A stretch of DNA of 64,000 nt from the NCBI GenBank assembly GCA_963556495.2, contig OY747712.1, forward strand, positions 13,132,735 to 13,196,734, read 5' to 3'. The stretch comes from Valencia hispanica. Its lineage: Eukaryota > Chordata > Actinopteri > Cyprinodontiformes > Valenciidae. A program made the translations under genes and the position numbers. Positions 37,201 to 47,516 of this stretch are shown here, piece after piece (the stretch's first letter is position 1; every line of letters starts with the position of its first letter). The notes under the pieces were generated by a model. That model ran no database searches, was not told the origin of the DNA, and was given only the letters and a program-made list of their open reading frames with translations.

Positions 37201-37414
37201 CCATCCATTGTCTACACCAGCTTGTACTTGCAGGGTCACGTAGGGTGCTGGAGTCTATCTCCAGCAGTGTTTGGGCAAGAGGTGGGGTACACCCAGGACG
37301 GCTCGCCAGTCCATCACAGGGCAACACAGAGACGAACAATGATGCACACACACTCATATCTAAGTGCGATTTAGAGAGACCAATTAACCAAACAGTCATG
37401 CTTTTAGACTGTGG
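37201..37414 (-). mobile_element. tRNA-derived SINE, 5'-truncated
   Basis: From CCATCCATTGTCTACACCAG at the tail end to CAGTCATGCTTTTAGACTGTGG. Same family and orientation as 36410-36733; the tRNA-like head is absent. I could not find a clear target duplication. Confidence 0.75.
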
Positions 37415-38218
37415 AAGCTGTAGTAGATTTGTTCGTGACACCCAATTTCAAATGTGATAATGGTTTAGATTTCTGGAGTGCTGATGTACGCCTCGTGTCT
37501 CTGGAGATTCCAGAAGACCGCAGGGGTTTCCAACTAAAATAAATATTATATATATCTTTATATATTTCTGTTTTATCATCCCCTCACTATATTTTGGTTT
37601 GCTGAGTGGCCTCGGGGAGTTTGTGGGCCGCTACCCAGTCAGACCTGCAGACTAAGACTTTAGACGTGAACATCAGACTTTTTTCTAAACCTCCAGCCAA
37701 GATAAAACTCCAACACGATGTTCTCTGGCTAAAAATGATCAAAGCTGACATGTCTTATCTTTGAACATCCACAAATCAAACACTAATAGTCTGGGGCTAA
37801 TGAAAAAAATATAAATGTTGTTATTGATTTGCCCACCAGGTGCTTGAATAATTGAAGAGCTGCCTGTTGTTTCTCAGCCCTTCAGTATTTTTTTTATATC
37901 TCCACTCAAGTGTAAAAGCTCCAAACAGGAGTATTACATTAAAAGTCATATTAAGCTGGACATCTATTGATGTGAGATGATTGTGTTTCTGCTGACCTGC
38001 TAATACATTCAAATTTACATTTGAGCTGAGGATCAGATGTGGCACTGTCCACAGTGGAAGCATTTGTTAGAATAATTTAACTCCCCAGCTGAGTTGTTAT
38101 GCATGAGCAAAAGGTGCAAAGGTCACCGAAACAGCATTAATAAAAACCTGTAACTGCAAATTATAAATATTTGAACTCTGATTGATGTTATGCTAACCCG
38201 AGATTTTTGTGCTTGCAG
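37415..38218. other. Intron just upstream of exon, nothing recognised
   Basis: No transposon ends. The acceptor of the next exon is preceded by GAGATTTTTGTGCTTGCAG. Confidence 0.4.
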
Positions 38219-38326
38219 AATTCAGTCTGGCTCCTACCTGAGCACCGGCTGGTTCACCCTCATCCTCGCCATGGACATGTGCAAAGAGATCCATATCTAC
38301 GGCATGATAAATGACACCTACTGCAA
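38219..38326 (+). CDS. st6galnac3: st6galnac3 penultimate exon (sialylmotif S)
   Basis: This is an internal exon of a type II Golgi sialyltransferase (CAZy GT29) that moves sialic acid from CMP-Neu5Ac in alpha-2,6 linkage to GalNAc of sialylated core 1 O-glycans or related gangliosides. It is 108 bp, with acceptor ...GCTTGCAG|AA and donor CAA|GTAAGA. One base completes a codon begun upstream, then 35 codons follow, then two bases (AA) start the next codon. The peptide contains SGSYLSTGWFTLILAMD, then EIHIYGMINDTYC. This is sialylmotif S, which binds donor and acceptor substrate and holds one cysteine of the conserved disulfide. The MINDTYC ending points to ST6GALNAC3 rather than ST6GALNAC5 or 6, by my knowledge of the family. 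Spliced to 50044, the split codon becomes AAG (Lys), giving YCK-TEGYRK. The family call is very likely; the paralogue call is likely. Confidence 0.9.
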
Positions 38327-39892
38327 GTAAGACACCAGTGATTGCACACCTTGCTGCCTCCAAACCACTCTGTTTTTTTCTCTGGGCTCAGATGGAAAAA
38401 AACCCCATCATATTTCATAAAACTGATAAACAAAAACAACACTCTGATTCGTATCTTTTAAATGCACACTATTCCATTTCTAAACTAACCAGTTAGATTT
38501 AATGGCTAAAATTCCATTCCTGACATCCATATCGGGGTTTTTGTGCTGTGACTGGGTCTATCTCTTCCTGCCTTGTGTTTCTGTCAAGGCGCGCTTCCCT
38601 TCTGCCTGAAGTCATCCCTGTGTACAGGCTTGTCGTCTGTTCCCTGAATCCTGGGTGAGTGATTACTGTCAGGCTGCGAGGCCGTAGGAGGGATGACAAA
38701 CATGATGCTCTGAGTTCGGCTTCTCTCGCTCTCTCTCTAAACTCGTCGCACCCTCAATGAACTCATCATCCACCGTAGCTCGTCCTGAACTTCCTCTATC
38801 CCCTCGAATCAAACACGCTTCCCAAATGCATGCTGGAAATCCAGCTTTTTATCCTCCGTACGTTCCCCCGTGCACAGCGGGAGCTGAGATAAGAGCTGCA
38901 GACACATGGCAGAGAGGAGCGGGTAATTCAACCGACACAGAGGAGATTTGATGATTTAGTGAGGCAGTTACGAGATACTTTTCTCCCTCTCTGCCTGTGC
39001 ATCATTTATTTTTCTCCATCCTCATTGATGCCTGCAGGTATTGTGTTTTTCTAAGTTTCTGAACTGACAACTCCATGTTTGCATGAAGCGGTGAGCGGTT
39101 TTCCGTTTTAAAAGCTGCAGTCAGAGTTGACTTAAGCGGCTGCGTGGCGCAGCTGCAACAGGTGCTGCAGATAGGATGAAATTGAATTTATTTGTTAACG
39201 GCGGTACGCACAACTGTGTGACACAGAGTAGAAGCAGCGATTGGCCTGTGTATTACGGTGAACTGGCAGAGAGCCACATGCTCTCTGGCTGCTGCTGTAA
39301 TGGCTGTTTCTCTTCTGTCTATTCATCCTCCCAATGCAATTGTTACACAAGTCATCCGCTCATAAAGCTGTCACTCGCCATTAGAAACAGACAGCATAGG
39401 ACACAATGAACCTGATCCAGTGCTTTGTGCTTCTGCGTGTTTGTGGTTGACTTCATATTCTTTTTAATGTAAATTATAAACTCGACCAATCCAGAAGAAA
39501 TTCAGGGCAAAATAGCCTAAATGTTTTTATTCTACAATGAGACATTTGCTGTAGATTTACTCTACTGGTTATGTTGTATGCCCCATACTGCACTAAAATC
39601 TTTGTCCTTTATGTGCTCGAAAAGTGAAGTGAAGTCAACTTCGCTACATTTCATCAGTATGCCATGGTACTGTATACATTAGTACTGTGATTCTGTCTCA
39701 CTTGACTCCCTTACCAGCAACATATTTTATCCGAACAGGAGTTTCTGCAGCACTGAGTTAACTTGTCTTAAGAGACTGTTTGCTCTTGCTGTGCTTTAGG
39801 AGAAGATCTAGGTTTGTGCCCAGTTTCAGAATTATTAGCACACCCAAACTCAGTTTTTCAATGCATTTAGCACCTGTAAATACACTTCCTGG

Positions 39893-40934
39893 CCATAAAA
39901 AAGTTGTCACCAAAAGAACATGGTCACACTCTACACTTGAGCCGCTTTTAGCTTTGATTACGGCACTCATTTGCTTCAGCATTGTTTCAAGGAGCTTTTG
40001 CAGTGTCTCCAGATTTATTTCCATCCAGTGTTGCATTGTAACTTGTATCGATTATGGGAGAAACCCTTCTCTAGCACATCCCAAAGATTCTCAATGAGGT
40101 CCAGACTCTTTGGTGGGTGATCCATGTGTGAAAAAGATGTCTCCTGCTCCCTGAACCACTGTTTCACAATTTCAGCCCGATGGATCCTGGCAATGTCCTC
40201 TTGGAATATGTGCTTGCCAATTTATTGATGAAATAACCTGGTTGTTCAGTATATTCAGGTAGTTAGCTGTCAGCTGACCTCATAATGTTGCTAAACTTGG
40301 ACCTGACCAACTGTAGCAACCCTAGATCATAGCACTGCCTCCAGAGTCTGGTACAGTAGGCCATAGGCATGGTGGCTGTTTCACTTCATCTTCCTCTCTT
40401 TTTACCCTGATGCGCCCATCAGTTTGGAAGAGGGTAAATCTGGACTCATCAGACCTCAAGACCCTTTTCTATTTCTCCAGTCTTTATGCTCCCTTGCAGA
40501 TTGAAGCCCTTTTCTCCCGTTACCCTCACTGATGAGTGGTTCTCTCCACAGCTGTTCAGTCCCAATCCCTTAACTTCCATTCTCATGGTGTGGAAATGCT
40601 CTTGTGTTATTCTTCCATTTGAATTGACCACATATTTAAGAGATCGCTGATCATTCAGGATGTTTTTCCAACCACGTCCTTCCTGTTTTTAATAATGTGT
40701 TGAACAGTTCTTGACCCAATTTTAGTAGTTTCTGCAACCTCCCTAGATGTTTTCTGTACTTCATGCCAATGATCTGACCCTTCTTAAACAGATTAACATC
40801 TGTTCCACAACCACAGGATGTGTATTTCCATGTTTAAGAAATGAGAAGCTACTCATTGTATCAGTAGGGGTTAAATATTTTGTTGTCAGCATAAAGATAA
40901 TCGCCCATGCAGCAATGTTCCAATAGGAAGTCTG
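39893..40934 (-). mobile_element. Tc1-like transposon relic, whole but decayed
   Basis: Left end TACACTTCCTGGCC (from 39891) and the complement of the right end TACAGACTTCCTATTG (to 40936) are eroded inverted repeats next to TA. The minus strand reads [15 protein letters not shown] near 40120-40080, the region around the catalytic Glu (the first Pro-Asp is altered), and other transposase words such as HFHTMRMEVKGLG. Many stops and frameshifts are present. I recognise it as a full-length member of a common fish Tc1-type family; it is no longer functional. Confidence 0.75.
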
Positions 40935-41455
40935 TACTTGTTTGCTTAGTTAAATCCAGATGGATTTTTGTAACTTTATACATCTGCATCTGAGGTAAAT
41001 CAGGATTTGTAAGATCAATAACACTACTATAGTAAAATAAAAATTGCATATTGACTGAACTATTGTACTCCATGCACTCATATATATATTGCGATATGCA
41101 GATTGGTATAGAACTAGGGGTGCACATATGATGGTGGAGGGAGTTGGACTCAAACACACAGCCAGCTCTTTTCTGTGCACGTAAAAGAAGGCTAAGATTG
41201 CTATAAACTTGTGCACAATTTTGCCGCACAGTTTGCTGGGGGAGTAGCAGAAATAAAATCAGACTAGAGTAAAGATGCACCAGAAAATCAGTTGCTGACT
41301 GGAATCAGATACAAGAAGCTAAGCAAATCTGATCTTTTTTTCTGTCAGCAAACATGAATGATAAACAAGAACACTCTTCAGTGTGTAAGCTGTAACTGAA
41401 GGAAGAACATATGTTTTCAGTATCGATGAGGTGTTTAAACATGGAGCCAAAGAAA
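40935..41455. other. Intronic non-coding DNA, nothing recognised
   Basis: No repeat ends or coding similarity found. Confidence 0.35.
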
Positions 41456-41540
41456 GCTATAAGAAGGTTTTTTAAAGACTTATTTTCTATACATGTACAA
41501 AACAAAACAGAACACATGAGGGTTAGCGAGGATAACAAAA

Positions 41541-41614
41541 ACACACACACACACAGATGTGTGTGTGTGTGTGTATATATACATATTTATATATACACAC
41601 ACACACACACACAC
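41541..41614. repeat. Palindromic CA/TG microsatellite
   Basis: (AC)7 AG, then (TG)n (41558-41574), a TATATATACATATTTATATATA core, and (CA)n (41595-41614). The TG and CA arms are complementary, so the block can fold as a long hairpin. Confidence 0.85.
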
Positions 41615-41924
41615 AAAAAACATCCCCAGGTGTGGGGTCCCATCCAAGCCGTCTAGCAGATATCTTTCTGAATCACACAGATAGCTGTTACAGTTCTTTA
41701 AATTTATCATAGTCCCATATTTCCCAAAGATTCTCTCTATTTTCCTTCTGAAGACGTACTGTGAAGGTCAGTCACTCCATGTGGTGGATCATTATAATAT
41801 TTATGAAAAGCTTTAGTGTGGGAGGGCTTGTCTGCAGCCAGCATTTGGTAATTGCCTTTTTGCTTGCAACCATAAATATCTTGAATAGATATGAATCATT
41901 TTTATTTAGCCCTGCAGGGAGTTT

Positions 41925-43347
41925 TCAAAGGAACAACAAAATACAGGAGAAATTCAAAGTTTCCCCCAAGATTTTAGAGGTTACATGTTTAACATCATCC
42001 CAGAAGTTCTTCAGCTTTGGACATGACCAAAAGACATGAAAGCAGGCTGCAACCACCACCTCGCATTCCCTCCAGCACAAGAAATATGACCCACATATTT
42101 TGGATTTCTGCTTTGGAGTAATAAAAAACCTAATCAAATTCTTCCAGCCAAAATCTTGCCCTGTTAAGGAGTTTGTGGTGGAGAAGACATTCTTCCGAAG
42201 TTGGAAACAAACTTTCTCAGAAATTACATTTGCTTCTGTTTCCCATTGGTGCCTGACATATTCCGTTGAGCTCTTTTTCAAAGATGTAAAATTTCTACAA
42301 AGTTTACCAATGATGCCTTTTGTGTTATTCTTAGCATATGTATCTATAAATATTTTTATAATCCCTGCCTTTTCACCTAAGTCAGGTGTCCTAATTTCCC
42401 TCCTGAAAAAGCTGAGAATCTGTAGATATCAGTAGAAATTTTCCTGCCGACCTCATAAGTCCAACACAAATCCTCAAAATGTATTACCTCCCCATTTTTC
42501 ATTATCTTACAAAAGGAAGTGATTCCTTGCTTGGACCATAGCCTATAGTTATGGTCCACCGATGCTGGAAGTGAAGCATGGGTGATATGCCTGCCAGCTC
42601 AACACTCCTATCACCTTCTGGAGATTAAATTTCTTAAACACCTTGCATAAGAGTTTTGCAGCTGAAATGCTTGATGCAGACAGTCCAGAACAGTCTGTAT
42701 TGGAAAGTCCAATAAGGAAGCTCAATATCCTTCCATTTAGCCTCATTTTGTGGATTACAGCCACACACTAGAGGTCTGATCTGGTCTGACCTGTAATAAT
42801 CTACAAAACAAGACAGACCCATACCCCATTGCTCCTCCTCCAGCTGCAGGGTTGCATATCTAACTCTAGATCTTTTATTGCTCCATGTGAATCTTGAACA
42901 ATTCTTACCCCACTCCCTAAATAGCTTTGCTGGGACTTCTACAGGGAGTGCTACAAACGTATATATAAATCTTGGGAGAACATTTATCTTGTTCAAATTC
43001 TGCTGCCAAGGTTGAAAGGGAGCAGGCTCCACCTCTCCATATCCCCATATGTTTTCCTATTTACCCAATTATAGTTAACCTCATATAACTGAGCAAGGTC
43101 TTTGTCAATAAAACCCCCAAATACTCCATACGTGATTGATGCCAATTGCTAGCCAACAATTGTTTTGGGGGGTCGAAGAAAGTCAAAATTTCAGTTTTTT
43201 TTACATTGAGTTTATAACCAGACAGTCTGCCATACAATTTCAGAATGTTCATAAGCAGGGGGATTCCAGATTCTGGATTTCCAAGTGTTACCAGGACATC
43301 ATCTGCATACGACCAAATTTAGTTTTCCACATTCCCTGTTATCACCC
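41925..43347 (-). pseudogene. L1-like ORF2 remnant (RT palm to C-terminus)
   Basis: Read on the minus strand, the pieces in order are: IEGVITGNVEN then SYADDVLVTLGN with the catalytic YADD box intact (43309-43295); LSGYKLNVKKTEILTF and MEYLGVLLTK (43252-43061); a thumb-like region KINVLPRFIYTFVALPVEVP, SRVRYATLQLEEEQWGMGLS and IRPLVCGCNP (43032-42634); and the C-terminal Cys-rich piece ECEVVVAACFHVFWSCPKLK then FWDDV (42281-41925), matching the CxxxH-type end of L1 ORF2. Stops and frame changes separate them. The endonuclease domain is absent. It is a dead copy of a fish L1. Confidence 0.85.
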
Positions 43348-43373
43348 CCTCTAACCGCTATAAGAAGGTTTTT

Positions 43374-44039
43374 GAAAGAAGTTGTATTTTCTACATATGC
43401 ATGGTTGCTTCTTCTGCTGAGGCAAGGAATGTGACTTCAGCAGATAATATATCGGCGGAATGCTGTTGTCATGTTGTGACTTACAAAGGACCCAAATGCA
43501 GAAAGCAACTGTGAAAGAACTGAACTGAGACTCAAAGAAACAACAAATCAGGGAGGAAAAAATAACAATGACCTAAATCCAAATGCACAAAGAACAAAAC
43601 GCAAAAATAAACTAAGAAAATAAATACGAATGATATAAATTATATGGCAAGACCTTTGGAACAATAATGAATTCAGGGGACTGAACTGAATATGAAAAAA
43701 CTTAAATTGATGTTAATAAGCAACATGAAAAGAAAAAAATGCAAAAACAAAAGGTGTGCTATAAAGTTCCTCTATTTTATGTAGCTTTCGTCCCAAATGC
43801 CCAACAAAATGCTGGATTTGAAAATCTCAGAGTTAAAGTAGGGTTTACATTCTCTAGGGAATTCACACAGAGACTGATGCATACTGTCAGAAATGCTAAC
43901 TACTAAAACTGCACAATATATTGGATTCTTATTGTCATCTCATTATCAATATGTGTAATTTCATAATTGCTAAGGAATGCTTTGGTTGGATATTATTTTT
44001 AAGTGCCATGCATGCAACTTAAGCATGCCAGGAATATTT
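43374..44039. repeat. Low-complexity and eroded repeat sequence
   Basis: About 43470-43690 (GGACCCAAATGCAGAAAGCA...AACAACAAATCAGGGAGG) resembles a dispersed fish repeat of uncertain class. About 43905-43965 resembles the GGCTGCA-type MITE at 34741. No genes. Confidence 0.35.
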
Positions 44040-44448
44040 TAGGTGGAGTCGTCTGTTGGAAGGAGCTTCAACTCTTGCCTCCGGCAGAACTTTGAACACG
44101 TCCCTGAGGAGACGGGGACATTGAGCACGAGTGGGCCATGTTGGTTCATTTTGGTCCACCATCCGTCATCTCAGGACAAAAAAGTGGTGCGCCACCAACA
44201 CCATTTACAGTGGGGATGATGTGCTGCTGACCTCAACTCAGGACGTCCTGAGTCGGTAGACGGAATTCTTCGAAGACATCCTCAATCTCACCAGCACGCC
44301 TTCCAGTCTCTTCCAGCTCTTTGGGTCGGGCTCTCCTATCTCTGGTACTGAGGTCACCGAGGTGGTTAAAAAGGTCCTCTCTGGCAAGGCTCCGGAGGTG
44401 GATGAGATTCGCCCGGAGTTCCTTAAGGCCCTAAAAGACTGCCAGCTG
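44040..44448 (+). mobile_element. Rex3-like LINE debris (5' part of ORF)
   Basis: Phrases CTCCGGCAGAACTTTGAACA, TTTTGGTCCACCATCCGTCA, GTGCTGCTGACCTCAACTCA, GTCACCGAGGTGGTTAAAAA and GAGATTCGCCCGGAGTTCCT are the pre-RT region of the same LINE family as 23635-24597, plus strand. Sequence between GGGCCATGTT and TTTTGGTCCACC is missing compared with the usual element, so it has an internal deletion. It stops at TTCCTTAAGGCCCTAAAAGA and abuts a Tc1-like end. Confidence 0.75.
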
Positions 44449-44700
44449 TAATTGCAGCAAAAGGTGGCTCTACAAAGTATTGACTCAGGGGGCTGAATAA
44501 TTACGCACACCCCACTTTTCAGTTATTTATGTGCAAAAAATGTTTGAAATAATGTATGATTTTTGTTCCACTTCTCACGTGTACACCACTTTGTATTGGT
44601 CTTTCATGTGGAATTCCAATAAAATTGATTCATGTTTGTGGCTGTAATGTGACAAAATGTGGAAAAGTTCAAGGGGGCCGAATAGTTTTGCAAGCCACTG
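44449..44700. mobile_element. Tc1-like transposon end
   Basis: AGGTGGCTCTACAAAGTATT then GACTCAGGGGGCTGAATAATTACGCACACC through to GGGGGCCGAATAGTTTTGCAAGCCACTG, followed by TA at 44701-44702. The complement of the end, CAGTGGCTTGCAAAACTATT, is the terminal inverted repeat of a common Tc1-like family. The rest of the element is missing. Confidence 0.7.
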
Positions 44701-44702
44701 TA

Positions 44703-45592
44703 CATGTATTCTTGATTAACGGGTGTTTACTGAACCACAATCATTTAAATCAAGGTTGTTAAATTAGCAAAACATCTAAAACATGCAGGGCAATATGTGC
44801 CTTGAGGGCCAGGGTTGGGAAATACTGATTTACACTATTTTAAAAAATGTAAATAAAGTATAGCTCCTTGAATGAAATGTAAAATAGTTTAACAATCTTC
44901 AGTATAGTTCTTTCTAAAATAGAAACAGAAAGTTGAAACACTTCTGTTAGGAATTAACAGTGTTTTATTCTTTGAGATATATTTTGTGTAAGATCGGAAG
45001 CCCGGCTGCTGGGATTCGTACCTGCTCAGATCAAACAGCATTTATGAGATTTTCCTTGATAAAGCCTTGCTCACGACTGGAGCTGCAATTCATCCCAGAG
45101 CTGAAGGATGGAAAACCTGATTCCCCACACGGTGTGTTACACAGAACCATCTGGGAGACATTGTTGAAGGAAAGTGTTTGGAAAAGGATAAGTGCCATAG
45201 AAAGCACTTGGCTGGTGACTGAATGAAGCTTGTCTCAGTTTATACCAGGCTGAAGATTGTAACTGGTCATCCAGAAGTATCAAAGCTGGCTGCCTGCCCA
45301 AAATGAACCTCCACTGAGACAGAATCCTGGTAGACAGACCAATTATGCATTCACTCTAAAATAAGACATTCTTTTAACTGGTAGTTTTATTATGGTGCAT
45401 AATTTCATGTTTCTGATTTTGGAGTCAGTAAAACCATACAGTCAGGTACCCTCCTAAAGTTCAGCTGTGCAGCAATTTGAATCGTCTGCCATCCTTTGCT
45501 ATGTCTTCATTTGTTAAATTCATTTAGCTTTTTACCTCAGACTTATTATTTATGTCTAAACTATTAGCTATCTACTACCTGAAACAGCAAAA
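44703..45592. other. Intronic non-coding DNA, nothing recognised
   Basis: A short dispersed-repeat phrase lies at about 44790-44830. An open stretch of 88 codons (44960-45226) has no recognisable similarity. Confidence 0.35.
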
Positions 45593-47170
45593 ATTCACAA
45601 AGCAACAGCATAAAGCCAGAAAGCAACAACAAAAATCCAGAACACTACACCAAAAGCATTAACAACAAAAACCCCTTAACACAACAACAAAAGCCACAAC
45701 AGCAACAACAAATGTCACAATGCGGTAACAAAACACCACAAAACAAAAACAAAAGCCACAACGCAATAACAAAAAGCCACAAAGCAACGAAAAAGGCCAC
45801 AAAGCAACGGCAAAAGCCACAAAGCAACAGCAAAAGCCACAGGAACAATAGCCACAAAGCAACAGCAAGAGCCACAAAGCAACAGCAAAAGCCACAAAGC
45901 AACAGCAAAAGCCACAAAGCAACAGCAAAAGCCACAAAGCAACAGCAAAACCCACAAAGAAACAGCAAGAGCCACAAAGCAACAGCAAAAGGCACAAAGC
46001 AACAGCAAAAGCCACAAAGCAACAGCAAAAGGCACAAAGCAACAACAATAGCCACAAAGCAACAACAATAGCCACAAAGCAACAGCAAAAGGCACAAAGC
46101 AACAACAATAGCCACAAAGCAACAGCAAAAGCCACAAAGCATCAGCAAAAGCCACAAAGCAACAGCAAAAGGCACAAAGCAACAACAATAGCCACAAAGC
46201 AACAGCAAAAGCCACAAAGCAACAGCAAAAGCCACAAAGCAACAACAATAGCCACAAAGCAACAACAATAGCCACAAAGCAACAGCAAAAGCCACAAAGC
46301 AACAACAATAGCCACAAAGCAACAGCAAAAGCCACAAAGCATCAGCAAAAGCCACAAAGCAACAGCAAAAGGCACAAAGCAACAACAATAGCCACAAAGC
46401 AACAGCAAAAGCCACAAAGCATCAGCAAAAGCCACAAAGCAACAGCAAAAGGCACAAAGCAACAACAATAGCCACAAAGCAACAGCAAAAGCCACAAAGC
46501 AACAGCAAAAGCCACAAAGCAACAACAATAGCCACAAAGCAACAACAATAGCCACAAAGCAACAGCAAAAGCCACAAAGCAACAGCAATAGCCACAAAGC
46601 AACAACAAAAGCCACAAAGCAACAACAATAGCCACAAAGCAACAACAAAAGCCACAAAGCAACAGGTAAAAGCCACAAAGCAACAGTAAAAGCCACAAAG
46701 CAACAACAATAGCCACAAAGCAACAGCAATAGCCACAAAGCAACAGCAAAAGCCACAAAGCAACAGCAAAAGGCACAAAGCAACAACAATAGCCACAAAG
46801 CAACAGCAAGAGCTACAAAGCAACAGCAAAAGCCACAAAGCATCAGCAAAAGCCACAAAGCATCAGCAAAAGCCACAAAGCAACAGCAAAAGGCACAAAG
46901 CAACAACAATAGCCACAAAGCAACAGCAAGAGCCACAAAGCAACAGCAAAAGCCACAAAGCAACAGCAAGAGCCACAAAGCAACAGCAAAACCCACAAAG
47001 CAACAACAATAGCCACAAAGCAACAGCAAAAGCCACAAAGCAACAGCAAAAGCCACAAAGCAACAGCAAAAGCCACAAAGCAACAGTAAAAGCCACAAAG
47101 CAACAGTAAAAGCCACAAAGCAACAGCAAAAGCCACAAAGTAACAACAAAAGCCATAATCCAAATTCAAG
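45593..47170. repeat. 20-bp minisatellite array, about 70 copies
   Basis: The dominant unit is AACAGCAAAAGCCACAAAGC (11 A, 6 C, 3 G, no T). A second variant has AACAACAATAGCC as its first 13 bases; minor variants start ATCAGC or carry AAAAGGC. The array is regular from about 45780 to 47147 and decays at both edges into CAA-rich sequence. One extra base near 46666 (AACAGGTAAAAGCC) shifts the register. Because the main unit has no T, neither strand can contain a stop codon in it, which explains overlapping open frames of up to 347 codons on the minus strand (Leu/Cys/Phe/Val/Ala-rich, 20-residue period) and 119 on the plus strand (Lys/Gln/Ser/Ala-rich). I do not call these genes. Confidence 0.95.
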
Positions 47171-47370
47171 ATCCACAACATACAACAGGCAAATTCCAGT
47201 TAAAAGCTGTTTGGCAAAAAAACTAATCCTGCAGCCCTCAACACACCATTCCCACCTGACAACATGGTGGCAGGGGGCATATCCAGCCTTTAATGAATCC
47301 CCTGGCTTAGCCCAGACAAAATGTAATATAGAAAAAAGTGTTACAATAGATATATAGCATACATAGTAAA

Positions 47371-47516
47371 ATGCCTAAATTATAATTTATTTTCAATGCA
47401 TGCATGTCAAAACAGTGTAGTGTCATCTAATATATAATGACTTATACTTTTGTATTTAATGTTCAATTAAATTTTTACTGTTCAGTGTTTTGGAAAATAA
47501 CATCTGAAAACAGCTA
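47371..47516 (+). repeat. 147-bp dispersed repeat, copy A
   Basis: ATGCCTAAATTATAATTTAT then TTTCAATGCATGCATGTCAAAACAGTGTAGTGTCATC, running to GGAAAATAACATCTGAAAACAGC. It is closely similar, in reverse complement, to 60727-60873. It lies shortly after the minisatellite array. The family is not identified. Confidence 0.8.

Larger units (their letters stand above)
1..38218 (+). other. st6galnac3: Presumed large intron of st6galnac3 (5' end outside window)
   Basis: No exon could be recognised upstream of 38219. Because the exon at 38219 begins in phase with a codon split after two upstream bases, a preceding exon must exist and must lie left of the window if this whole stretch is intron. The interval is mostly AT-rich non-coding DNA with transposable elements, listed separately. 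ST6GALNAC3 genes in vertebrates have a very long intron before the sialylmotif S exon, which fits. A short upstream exon that I failed to see cannot be excluded. Intron status is inferred from the downstream exons, not directly observed. Confidence 0.6.
41473..43356 (-). mobile_element. L1-like LINE, 5'-truncated, flanked by 17-bp TSD
   Basis: An 1,884-bp insertion between two copies of GCTATAAGAAGGTTTTT (41456-41472 and 43357-43373). It contains the C-terminal half of an L1-type ORF2 on the minus strand. The 5' end is inside the RT domain, directly before the I-x-GV...YADD segment, so the coding match stops exactly at the direct repeat. The 3' UTR side (41473-41650) includes a CA/TG microsatellite. 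No poly(A) tail is visible at the 3' end. Confidence 0.82.

Noticed and set aside
45712..46071. Plus-strand Lys/Gln/Ser/Ala-rich open frame of 119 codons
   Set aside because: Same array; the peptide simply repeats the 20-bp unit and ends once AATAGCC variants appear in the right phase.
45593..47170. CRISPR-like array
   Set aside because: Units are directly adjoining with no unique spacers, and the context is a vertebrate intron.
45645..47185. Very long minus-strand open frames (up to 347 codons) rich in Leu, Cys, Phe, Val
   Set aside because: They lie wholly within the 20-bp array, occur in all frames, and follow from the lack of T in the unit; no start context, signal or independent domain.
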